From the NCBI GenBank assembly GCA_000697665.1, contig KL197737.1, positions 65,188 to 96,925 of the forward strand: 31,738 nt of DNA. The letters run 5' to 3'. Every line of letters begins with the position of its first letter. Positions within the stretch are counted from its first letter, which is position 1. The stretch comes from Jaapia argillacea MUCL 33604. Its lineage: Eukaryota > Basidiomycota > Agaricomycetes > Jaapiales > Jaapiaceae. The notes beneath the pieces were generated by a model. That model was given only the letters and a program-made list of their open reading frames with translations. It was not told the origin of the DNA and searched no databases. Shown here in pieces: positions 9,486 to 19,627 of the stretch. The translations under genes and the position numbers were made by a program.

Positions 9486-10819
9486 ATGCTTCCTCCTTCA
9501 CTCCCCCGCACAGGAGGGCCTCGCGATGCTGATGTGTCCATCCGACAGACGGACGTCGACGCAGCGGGCGCAAGGTTGTCGGCTGTGCAAAGAAACTATA
9601 TCCGGGATCCCTTCATCCGTTTCCTTGTTCCAAGGGCGCATCTGCAGTCTCCCAGGCCACCATTAATCAACATTGGTACTTATGTTCGATCAGCGGCGAT
9701 CGATGAGCTCGTAACGCAATGGTTGACGCTCTCCGAGAAGGAAGGAACGAAATGTCAGATTGTTAGCTTAGGCGCGGGCAGTGATACACGGTTCTGGAGA
9801 ATTGAGGTATGTGCATCTGATTCTGTGCCAATCCTGATGAACTCACTTGTTACTAGTCAGACAGGGCCCCATCGTGAAAGTTTATCAGCGTATTTTGAGT
9901 TGGACTTTCCAGAGGTAACCACTAAGAAAGCCATGGCTATTCGAAAGAGCAAGGAGCTGAGCGCTGTTCTCGGTGATCGAGATGCCGTTCACCTTGGTGA
10001 GCCCCAGTCTTCCCTCCGTTTCCCTTGAATTCGTCGCTAAGCTTGTCTTCTTTTGAGGATGTTAGAGCACGGCGGGATGGCGCTTCACGCCCCTCGATAT
10101 CATCTCCTTCCCGTGGATCTTCGCCTCCCCCCAACCCAGGCTCTTGCGCCACTATTTTCCGGCTCGTCGTCACCACCTATCCTGTCTCCCACACTCCCCA
10201 CTCTCTTGCTCTCGGAGTGCGTTTTTGTGTACATGTCACCCACCTCGTCTCAAGCTCTCCTCCGGTGGTTTGTGGATTATTTCTCCTCTCGAAGCGAAGC
10301 TGGGGCCAGCGTGCTGGGTGGTGTTGTCTACGAAATGTTTGGCTTGGGCGATCCTTTCGGGAAAGTGATGCTTCAAAACCTGAAGGTTCGCCCTTCGTCT
10401 GTATCGTCAGCGTCTATTTGTTCACTTACATCGTTTTGGTCTTAGAGTCGAGGCGTATCTCTTCCTGGAGCTGATCCTTATCCAAACAAGGAGTCTCTCC
10501 CGAATCGATTTCGTCAGTACAGTTTTACGACTTCTCAGGCCTTGACTTTGCGGGAAATTCGAACAGCGTTTATTCCTTCAACCGAACAAGAAAGGTGTGT
10601 TTCCCTCTCGGTTGACATGTGGATGACACTTAATAGTTGTGTAGGATCTCGAGGCTTGAACTCCTTGATGAAATCGAAGAACTAGAATTGGTCCTGGAAC
10701 ACTACGCCATCACATGGGGCCTCAAGGTGCCCACGGAAACTTCATTATCTGCTGACTGGAATTCCTGGGGGCTCAAGGAGCAGACTGATGAACGGCCCGG
10801 GGGTGAAGATGGGGAGTGA
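9486..10819 (+). CDS. PPM1: Leucine carboxyl methyltransferase 1 (PP2A methyltransferase)
   Basis: Five exons (9486-9806, 9861-9996, 10066-10385, 10446-10594, 10645-10819) join in frame to 366 residues. The enzyme methylates the C-terminal leucine of the PP2A catalytic subunit using S-adenosylmethionine. Visible marks are IRDPFIRFLVPR near the start, the SAM-binding loop LGAGSDTRFW at about residues 95-104, ELDFPEVT, the loop RYHLLPVDLR, and LSECVFVYM followed by a GGVVYEMFG-like stretch and the C-terminal LELLDEIEELELVLEHYAITWG. Length and order fit fungal Ppm1/LCMT1. The ATG at 9486 is the first usable start; a more upstream ATG runs at once into a stop. The intron 3 donor is an atypical GTTCGC. 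The protein should be cytosolic or nuclear. Confidence 0.95.
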
Positions 10820-13800
10820 ACTCCTTCTGTACTTGTATTACCACCAATGGACTTGTTGGGCTTCGTTTTCCATCGGACTTGGGAAATTTGTCCAAGCGGA
10901 CGGTCCCCTACTTGCTCTGACACCATGATTGCGGCCGCCGGGGTCAACGCAGAGCACGGAAGCAGGGTCCGGAAAGAGTGGCTAATGCCGACAAAGATGT
11001 TCCCTCTTGCTGTGGGTCTCGCCTGACCGTGATAATGTGAGACATGGGTGTGCCTATCGTGTAGATACTTTGACATTGAACGACCGGTCTCCATGCGTTG
11101 GGCACAAGAGCGAAGACGAGATCGGTGTCAATGACCACTGATAAGCGGCCAATGGGTTCCATCACATAATTTCCAGCCCTAGATAGGGCAACCAAAGAGG
11201 GCGGTAGTCGTCTAAATAATCATCGGCGGTATTGTCTCGCCAATGCCGCAGGCCCGCCAAACGCTTTGTTAGGAACCTCTTGGCTTGTCGTACAAGGCTT
11301 GCTTGGGTGCGCTATCAGTACGTACATGACCTGTCCGCCAAGATACATCTGTGAGAATGAGGGTGGGCCCAACGATCCGCACCACGGGTAAGAAAGGCGC
11401 AGATATAGCGACGGCGAGGTGAGCAGACCACATGTGGGTCACGGCCGTGAAGGAAGGAGGACGTGATTCCAGAGTAGATCTCCAATTTCGAAGGCCAAGT
11501 AGGGAGGATGAAGATTCTTCCGATTGGGGACGAAGTTTCTGGCGGTGTATTAGTCAAAGGGATAGCGCAGAGATGAAAAGTAATCCTGCCAAACTTTCGG
11601 CGATTGTCTGTATTTCGAGGTGGACGAACTCTTTCAAGCTCCTCCTGAACTCGGCACGATAACTAGCTCCGTGAAGGCTAAAGGGTCCGAGGGGCTTCCT
11701 GGATCTTGGGAAGGTACCCAGAGTGACAGGCCATGGAATTTGGTACTACTGGGTAGAGCCGGGCCAGAAGGCGCATCTCTCCAAGGTGGAAGGTACGATG
11801 AATGAGGATAGAGAGCATGCCGACGGGCTCGCTTGCGGGAGAAGACCTGAATCAGAAAACCAAGGGATGGAGGTCAATGAGAGTCGCTCTTGTCTGGAAC
11901 ATCAATGTGCAAAGTGGTAAACTCTTGGCTCACCTAATGATATCCACGACGATCCTATGGGTCCGTCAGTCGGCGAGTTTTGGAGACAAGGAGTTGGTGG
12001 TTTATGCGTGACAGCTCTCCCCTGGACCTGTATCCAACGGAAAACTGACGTTTATCCAGAGCGGTTCCTTGTAGAAGCGTTAGTACTTTAGACTACGTTT
12101 CCCGAGTTCAAGGTAACAAACCATCAAAAATTTGCAACTTAGGGACAGTGTGGGATATGGATTACTCCTCAGAAGTTGGCCAAGGAGGCTCGGCACCGGT
12201 TCATATATCAGATAGACGAGGTGAGTGAGAAAGAAACCTCCTTAATCGTGTCTGAATCGATCCAGGGACACACGACGTCATATCGTAGAGAGGATGTGTT
12301 CTGGTGTTATGGAAACGGTGGGGGGAGATCTGGCTAACAAGAGCCAAAAGTCGGAGATAAGTCGGATTGCGTAGTGGAGCGAAGCTTGGGTTCGGCACTC
12401 ACGTTGTGTGCAGTGAACGATACGCTTAGTGATCTGGAGACGACGGTATCGGCCAAGATGATGTCTACCAACCTTGGATATCTTGGATAGTGAGAAGGCC
12501 AGCTCCACTTAAATCTTGGCGTAAACCCACCTGATCCCCCGGCTCTTGGAAGTCCCAGGGTTGGAAGAGGCATTTCCTCAGATATCTTGAGTTCTACGAC
12601 AGCCCGGTTGCAAAGTGCAACCTTGGGTTGACTTGGGGTACGGTTGTGTAACTGAGCTCCTTGCCCGAGGACCCTGTAAAGTGGGTTATAACTTATTAGG
12701 CAACGCGGTAAGCGTCGACATCCTGGAGGAGGTGGCATTGTACTCCGAGGGCCCCGATGGTGAACGTGGGAGGCAGGCCAAGCGAAAACGCGTCCTGTCA
12801 CACTTCGTCACATCCGCGTCCGAAATTTGATCTCACCTCCTCTATGGAACGCTTCGATACTGGTGGTGACTCTCCCCAGTGCCCTTGCTGTGAAAGGATC
12901 ATGACCCCAGTAAAAGGACCTCTTTGTTGCAGCGACGCCCGCGACTGCATAAATTTTTGGTTTGTCGTTGCCAAACTACACATTTGAGTACTGACCAAGC
13001 TCCCGCCAAGTGCCCCACTAGCATTCACGGGACGGCAGATAAGGACAATGCTTATCATCAATACCCTGTCACGCCGAAATATCTTCCACTTTATCACCGC
13101 CAGCCCCATGACTCACTGGTGCGTCTTCTAGTTCTGTCGTTCAGCTTCTTCAAGATCGAGTGCCCGAGGTGAGCAAAAGCAATAGGGTAGCTACCCACTC
13201 CAAGTGATGAGGCCTATTAGTGTACTCAGGAGCCTGAATAATCATTGAAGTTGCGCTTCTCGATCCTCGCTGGAAGGCGAACTCCGACCTTATTCGGGAC
13301 AAGGGTTCTCCGGAGGATCCTCCTCGTCGACACATTATTTTTCAGGTGCTATCGCGGTAGTGTCTCACTTTCAATAGACTGCGCGGAACTTCGATACAGC
13401 CATCCAGGTACTTCTTTGGGACGGAAATCTGGCTAGCTTCAAACTTCGGAAGCGTTGGCTCCGTCCATCTGGACCATGGTCATCTACGCTTCTCGAACAT
13501 CGAATATTGAACCTATGCTCTTGTCGTGACAAGAATAACAAAAGAGCCTGCACGCAATCCTCGAAAATTCCGGTGGTTTCCCTCATTTCTCATCGCCTTG
13601 ACGGATCGGCTTGACCAGTGAGCGCCAAGCGAGAAGCCATCCACCGGCTCTTTGCTCGTCGCTTAACTTTTCTCGCATCGGAGCGGCTCCCATACGACGC
13701 CTCGCAGATCCATGCTTCCATTTCCAACGCTTTCTCTTTCCACCAAGGCCCGGCGGCTTCTTGACATGAAGAGTACCTTGCATCCCGCTTCGCATGCCGC

Positions 13801-14054
13801 AGCGTCCGACGCGTCCGAAACTGGAGACTGGTCCCCAATTATCCTCCCGTCGTGTCAACCACAATGCTGCTGCGCACTCACGAAGACCTTCTCGTGTCCT
13901 CTAGTATTCATGATGTGGATCGTCCAAATGTCTGGGGAAGTCCATCTGAAGAGTATTTAAGGATACCTAGACGAAGGTGAAAGGCCATCATCCAACCTCC
14001 TGCACTCCTATTCTCCATTTCCAGCTCCTCAACTTCGCCTCATCACTTTTCATC
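10820..14054. other. 3.2-kb gene-poor stretch
   Basis: No frame here shows recognised motifs or a coherent exon chain. Frames of 70-155 codons occur on both strands (for example 12334-12801 minus, 13583-13864 minus), but they overlap each other and lack family signals. No terminal repeats, tRNA or tandem repeat were found by eye. It may hold degraded sequence, a non-coding transcript or a short multi-exon orphan gene. Confidence 0.45.
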
Positions 14055-15469
14055 ATGCCAGGATTCGAGTTACCACACACCACTAATGGCACCGCCATGG
14101 CAGTCGATGCCTTAGAGCAAAAGAACCCCGACGTCTACTATAACCCCCGCCTTGACCCCAAAAACTACCTAGAAGGAGAACTTTCCTGGAACCCTGCTAC
14201 CCGCCTTAGGCAGATGCTCGCCCGTCCTGGCATCGTGGTACGCATGGATGGTTTCATAATGAACTACACGCATACTGACTTGACGCATATTTCAGGTCGC
14301 TCCTGGTGTTTGCGACGGTATCAGTGCTCGTTGCGCAATTGAAGCCGGCTTCACTTGCCTCTATCAGAGCGGTGCCGCAACAACTGCTTCGCGCCTTGGT
14401 CAACCTGACGTCGCCATCGCTACTTTGAACGACTTTACTCAGGTAAAGACTCCGAGCCTTAAGAATACCGCCTCTTTGTAACGTGTCTCTCCAGAGCGCC
14501 CAGATGATTTGTAGCTTGGAACCTACCATGCCCGTCATCGCAGACGCCGACACAGGGTACGTTGCTCCCCCACCAGGACTCCGCTAAGTTAACTTGACTC
14601 ATCCCAATCGTTTAGTTTCGGTGGCCCTGCCAATGTTGCGCGAACTGTTTGGCAATACGCAAAAGCCGGAGTCGCTGGTATGCACATTGAGGATCAGGTC
14701 CAAACCAAACGTTGCGGCCATTTACTCGGCAAGCAAGTGGTGTCGAGGGAAGAATTTGCTACTCGCATCCGTGCGGCTGTCATTGCTCGTGATCAGATCC
14801 CTGGAGGGTCTGATTTCGTGAGTTCTTCGTATCTTGTCTTCAAACTCGACGCTTATCGCCTTCATACAGGTTATCATTGGCCGCACCGACTCGGCTCAGG
14901 TCTTGGGCATGGAGGAAGCTGTCGAGCGCCTCAAGCTTGCTGCTGCCTGTGGCGCTGACGTCTGCTTCATTGAGGGAGTTCGTACCGCTGAACTCCTCAA
15001 GAAGACCGTTGCAGAGTTGGCTCCAAAACCGGTACGTTCACCAGTTCTCCTGAGGGTCTGGCGCTCATCCCACATTCCCGTCTTCCAGGTTCTCGTCAAC
15101 GTTATCTCTGGAGGTCTTACTCCCTCTTTCACTTCATCGCAAGCGGAGGAGATGGGCGCCAAGATCATCAGTGAGTTCAATACTGCTCCCTGACTGAATA
15201 TTTCTGAATTTGAGATGTGTAGTCTTCTCATTGGTGTCTTGCGTCGCCGCTACCCACGCCATTCGTAACGCTATGCACCTGCTGAAGAAAACTGGAACAG
15301 ACTTCACCTCTGCTCAAGGGATGGACCCGAAAGCTTTCTTCGCCGTAATGGGTATGCCTTTTCCTCAAAATCACATTGTTCTTTGCTCATCACGCATTCC
15401 CTGAAAGGTTTGGATGATGTTATCAGCTTGGATGCGGCTGCGGGAGGGAAGGCATTTGAGGTGGTGTAA
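14055..15469 (+). CDS. Isocitrate lyase / PEP mutase superfamily enzyme
   Basis: Eight exons (14055-14237, 14296-14442, 14495-14556, 14616-14817, 14870-15031, 15089-15170, 15223-15351, 15408-15469) give 342 residues in one frame. Superfamily marks: APGVCDGISAR at the N-terminal barrel entrance, YQSGAA, DADTGFGGPANVART with Mg-binding aspartates at about 127-129, GMHIEDQ, and the catalytic-loop cysteine in KRCGHLLGK (Cys about 164), then GRTDS and EGVRT. The fold catalyses C-C or C-P cleavage next to a carboxylate. Candidates are oxaloacetate hydrolase, 2,3-dimethylmalate lyase or a methylisocitrate-lyase-like enzyme. The position where known oxaloacetate hydrolases carry a serine (LN-S-VE, from memory) reads VNVIS here (Val about 257), which argues against a classic oxalate-forming enzyme. 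Probably cytosolic or peroxisomal; no clear targeting signal seen. Confidence 0.9.
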
Positions 15470-15792
15470 AAGAGCCAGGCGATTGGACGTGCTGTCAATT
15501 TTCCCCTTAGATTTTTGTGCCAATTTCTTGTTTTCCTTTGGGATCGGTCTTTCTCTCTCGAGTCTCAATGATGTACGTCTTGTAAAGCTTGTGCTCCCTT
15601 CATTACCCTGGTGGATACATATATATTCCTTTCAACAGCAAGTGCAGTGGTGATTTATATCATCTGAGAGCTTAACAACCGGGCTTTGACGTCGACGTTC
15701 GACTGGCAAGTTACACAACTATTTCGACATATGATCCTGCCTTAATTGGCAACCGATATGCCACATGGGGCTGTCTTTTATCCAGATCGACC
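15470..15792. other. Intergenic between ICL-family gene and F-box-like gene
   Basis: About 320 bases with no supported gene. They should hold the 3' UTR of the upstream gene and the promoter of the downstream one. Confidence 0.5.
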
Positions 15793-16659
15793 ATGTTTCA
15801 AGTCACCCAAGTCGGAGGGGACGTAGTCTCAGCTGCACCACTGAAATTGCCTCTCGAGTTGATATATCTCATCTTTCATTTCGCACTGATTCCGTACAAG
15901 ACCGATGCAGCGTTTTCCATATCCCTTGTCTCCTCTCGCGCCCGTCATTTCAGCCTCCCATACATATTTTCCACTCTTGCCATCAGAACTGCGCCAAATA
16001 AAAGTCCGCCCATTCCACTTCACCTCGCGACACATGTCCGGAACATCTGGATCGAGACTGTCGCTGACCTCGACGCACTCACCATCTTCGAACGGTGCGG
16101 GAATGCAACCAACATCGCTTTGCCTGGGTCTCTACTACAAGACCTTCAGCTTTCTGTCCAGCATCGATTAGAAGATGATCCCACACCCCATTCCGATTGT
16201 GGCCGCCTTCTTCCTTGTCGCTCGCTGTTCATCATTGGACTGCCATCTCACTCATTTGCACCCATCATCTCATCTCCCTACGGCCGATCCTTCTTTGCCA
16301 ACATCACTCACCTCGCTGTTCGTCATAGCATTGACGAGGACGAAACCATCCCTCACGAATGTTTGCCTAACCTCACCCACATGGCATTTATCCTGGACTT
16401 TCATTCACTCTACTGGTTGGGGCGACTCTTACTTGACGCAGTGGAAAGGACATTGGCAAGGGATGGTGTGGAGAAGGTGCTTTTTCTTCTTGTGCCTCCA
16501 CATTCCCATCATACTTTCGCCGTCAGGATATTTCGTGCGGTGCGAAAGGCGCGCCATCATTGGAGAGGCTGGGATCGTGTGGGTGTGACTGGGAGACCGA
16601 TCTCATTGTATCCCGCTTGGTCCAAGGATGTGGATGATGGTGTATCTATGTGGGATTGA
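15793..16659 (+). CDS. F-box-like protein, intronless
   Basis: A single exon of 288 codons from the ATG at 15793 to the TGA at 16657-16659. The N-terminus (LKLPLELIYLIFHFALI, about residues 22-38, followed by ISLVSSRARHFSLPYIFSTL) has the usual layout of the short F-box-like domains found in large numbers in mushroom genomes, where they would bind Skp1 in SCF ubiquitin ligases. The rest (for example HVRNIWIET, ITHLAVRH, LPNLTHMAFIL) resembles the loosely repeated leucine-rich tail of such proteins. The substrate is unknown. The absence of introns, unlike the neighbours, is common in this family. The F-box call rests on pattern only, not on a profile match. Confidence 0.72.
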   Translation: MFQVTQVGGDVVSAAPLKLPLELIYLIFHFALIPYKTDAAFSISLVSSRARHFSLPYIFSTLAIRTAPNKSPPIPLHLATHVRNIWIETVADLDALTIFERCGNATNIALPGSLLQDLQLSVQHRLEDDPTPHSDCGRLLPCRSLFIIGLPSHSFAPIISSPYGRSFFANITHLAVRHSIDEDETIPHECLPNLTHMAFILDFHSLYWLGRLLLDAVERTLARDGVEKVLFLLVPPHSHHTFAVRIFRAVRKARHHWRGWDRVGVTGRPISLYPAWSKDVDDGVSMWD

Positions 16660-16858
16660 CCAGAAGTACAATGGATTGGTAGGGAACCCCTTTCCACTGA
16701 GCACTTCACTTGTCGAATATTGTAAGTCGTTCTCTCTTACTCGGTATTCCACACTTAGCACAATCCCTCGCTCATCACAATATCCCCAGACGTAATATGG
16801 GGATACCCTAAACCGGGAAAATATGGTGTTGATAACAGAGGCAACAGCCCTATCAGCC

Positions 16859-17240
16859 CTACCAGCGAACGTTCAACGATGTAAGTCCTACCAAGCCTCC
16901 GCGCCTATCCAGCTCATCTTTCACGTCCTGAGGTGGCAGCTCCTGATCTGGTATTTCTGATTCTGGATTCCAATGTAGTAGCTTTGCGATCCTATGTAGC
17001 TGGCGTGCATGCATTGACGGTGTGGCCAGCTTGTGCGCTTCCGTTGCCTCGCTTCCGTTGTCCTCTTTCAGCTCCCAATAATTCTGCCTGACATTGTTCG
17101 TGTACCGTATCACATATGTCTTGCATTTCTTCTATCATCCGAATCACAACTTCTCTTACATCACTGGGCTAGCTGTTAGTCTAAGCACATCCATCTGCTT
17201 CGGTTGGTTGAACAGGACTCGGACAAACCTTGTTCGTCAT
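16859..17240 (-). CDS. Small unknown protein, two exons
   Basis: A minus-strand frame ends with TAG at 16859 and is open up to a likely acceptor (gatag) at 17132. A short first exon 17240-17229 (ATG ACG AAC AAG) with a GT donor joins in phase 0, giving a basic-start protein of 94 residues: MTNKKKCKTYVIRY, NYWELKED, HARQLHRIAKLLHWNP, PPQDVKDELDRRGGL. It is hydrophilic with probable helices and no membrane segment. I do not recognise a family. The first exon is uncertain; a second acceptor (cccag at about 17165) leads into another frame that stops soon. The gene is divergent from the TMEM70-like gene, with starts only 171 bp apart. Confidence 0.4.
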
Positions 17241-17411
17241 GCGATTCTGGTCATATCCTGCCGCATTGATTGCGACAAGTCGGCGCCGATGATGTGCACG
17301 CGTTGACACGCAAATGGTGTTGGTTTTCGATACTCTCTTTTTTCAAGTCGTACCTTCATCCTATCCCAATCTTGGCTCGTCCTTGGATACAGCAGCCGTG
17401 GACTCGCTACT
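17241..17411. promoter_or_regulatory. Probable shared promoter between two divergent genes
   Basis: Only 171 bp separate the proposed start of the small minus-strand gene from the ATG of the TMEM70-like gene, so both promoters must lie here or in the first exons. No TATA box stands out. This depends on the uncertain minus-strand model. Confidence 0.35.
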
Positions 17412-18285
17412 ATGAAAATTGCTAGATTGGGGTTGCAGACCCTGTGTCGTCGTCGTACAGAGACGTCCTTTTCAGTACTCGCGCTGCGATTGACTCAGCT
17501 TCGAAGGTCGCTGGCAAGTGGGACAGGGCAGAATGTCCATCGCAAACTGCTGTCAACGACGTCGACAGCATCTACCACCACTTCCGTATCCGAGTCTACC
17601 ACCACTACCACATCCACGCCATGGGTCTACCGAGCGCCGCTGGCAGGAACATTCCGCCGCCTCAAAATCTTCTCTTTGTCCTCCCTAACTCTATCCTTCG
17701 CCCTCTCGCCCTTCATTTTCATCATCGATTCCTCCCTTCCTCTCGCGGCGCGCTTCATCCTTGCTGCGACAGCTGTGGGCACCAGTGGTCTCAGTACGGC
17801 TTTGGTTAGTTGGGTCGGAAGGCCATACGTTGCCGAACTTCAGAGATTTAACTTGGATGGCGGGGTTAGCAAACCTGGGGGCACGTCTGGTGTCGAGATG
17901 ACCACATACACCCTTGGACTGCACAAACGTCTTACCCGAGTGTATGATACGACCTTCTTGGTCGACACCAAACGACCTTTTGCGAAATGGGAGCTGGCGG
18001 AGAGTGTTGAGTTACCGCTGAGTGAGCTTAGTGAGCATGGAGTAGAAGTGGGCTCGGAAGAGACCGTTGCAGAAGTTTTGGATAAGAGTGGGGAGATTGT
18101 TGGGAGGTGGATCGTTCAGTGGCATCTTGCAAAAGAGGATAACGAGAAGGCTGTTGGCAAGTGCAGGGGTATTGGGCAGGTCGTGAGGTGAGTCTCTCTC
18201 CCTCTTCTCACTGATACCCACTAATTTGTTCTCATTCAGACATTTCAACGTTCACGAAGAGCTGTTGGATCGACCTCTTCGTTAA
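17412..18285 (+). CDS. TMEM70/TMEM186-like mitochondrial inner-membrane protein
   Basis: Two exons (17412-18187, 18240-18285) with a 52-nt intron give 273 residues. The first 50 residues are rich in Arg, Ser and Leu with almost no acidic residues, typical of a mitochondrial presequence, and are followed by a Ser/Thr-rich linker. Then comes WVYRAPLAGTFRRLK and two membrane helices at about 87-106 and 110-132 joined by a short turn, ending in VSWVGRPYV. The C-terminal part is a soluble domain (ETVAEVLDKSGEIVGRWIVQW) with HFNVHEELLDRPLR at the end. This is the layout of the TMEM70/TMEM186/TMEM223 family, whose animal members assist assembly of ATP synthase or complex I. The specific role of this fungal member is inferred only from the family. 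Confidence 0.82.
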
Positions 18286-19627
18286 TTTGGATGTGATGTC
18301 GCGATTGCTCTTTGCTGAGCTGCTCCTCCCCTAATCGCTTCCATGTGGGCTGGTGAGTTACGACGACGCGTTGTACCCAACTGTTGATTCCTGAGATGGT
18401 GGACTGGAGCAGGTTATGTTGAAGTATCTACGATCGGACAAATGCAGCCAGCGCCGTTGCTAATATTGTAACATGTTGCCGCCTCCGTACTCTCTTCCCC
18501 ACGCAGGGTTAATTAACAGAAGCCTCGACTTCGATTATAATTTCGATCTTTCACACTGTGGCGGTCGGCGATCAGAACCCCGCAGGGCTACGAGGTTAAT
18601 CGTCGAGGCTAGATTTGGTCATATCGTACTCAACTTCGATCGGAGGGGTATCAATCTTGCTGCCCAGGCCATCAAGTGGATGCTAACTGGCGTAAGAGTA
18701 GTCCTCGCCGCACAGATTGGAGGCGATCTTGAGGTAAACTTCTCAATGTCATTGTCCACCAATGACAGGCATGGGCTCGGTCCACACCTAAACGCCGGTC
18801 TCGAAAGAGGGGCATCTAGATTCTTGCTATTGCCATATTGTCATGAGCCTTTCTCCCCCTCAACTTCTGTACGTTCGTTTCGACTACGGGTGGAAGCTTA
18901 TCTGCCACTTACAAGGGGTCATTCTTAGATTGTAGCCGACTCGGGTTCATTCAATAGTATGCACGACAGTCGTCGACTGAATTACGCCGAATACCCTACC
19001 AGGGACCATGTCTGATTCAAGGATTTGCCGACTCGATACTTCGACTAGGTAATTATCCGTTTCGCTCCTATAGCCCTCAGCGCCCATTTCTTCATTCCGG
19101 GCGTCCGGGATGGTTTTTAGCTACTCGGGACAGTGTTGATGAGACGCTCTCTCTAATCCAATGCTTCGAGACATGTCCCTCAACAAGGGCTGGACCCCCG
19201 TTTCGGATTACATACAAAGTTGGTAGGGGGTGAACCCTGGTCGTAGCATTCTACGACCGTTGAGCTTTGAACAGCCTTTCTCTACGAACTAGTCCTTCTA
19301 CTTAGAACCCATCGGGCCAGCTACTACGTTCTCACCACTATTGACCCCCTCGTCGCAGAGTACAGAGACCCTAACCTGGACGCCCGATGGTAACGCGGTT
19401 ACGGCGGTGTCAATTCGGAGTCGTTGTCATTCAAACTTCCGGGACGGCATTTATCCTCGTATTGCGCAGTTTTCCACCGCCTTCTACCCTGTCAACAAGG
19501 CTCTCTATCGGGCGCCCACACCCATATTCTGGCATGGCCGTTTGGAAATAACTGCAGCCACGATTTTACATTCATAATGCCTCATAATCCCATGCTCGAA
19601 CCAGTGTGATCCCCAGCACTCATCAGT
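18286..19627. other. 1.3-kb stretch, at most one doubtful ORF
   Basis: A plus-strand frame from an ATG at 18473 to 18928 (151 codons) has no motif I recognise. A perfect 8-bp stem with a 4-base loop (GGTCGTAG CATT CTACGACC) lies near 19233-19252. Nothing else is supported. Confidence 0.45.

Noticed and set aside
16780-16830. Small inverted repeat (ATATCCCC ... GGGGAT) as a regulatory hairpin
   Set aside because: Short and isolated, expected by chance in a window of this size.
18473-18928. 151-codon plus-strand ORF as a hypothetical gene
   Set aside because: No recognisable motif, no paralogue in the window and no splice evidence; cannot be told from a chance frame.
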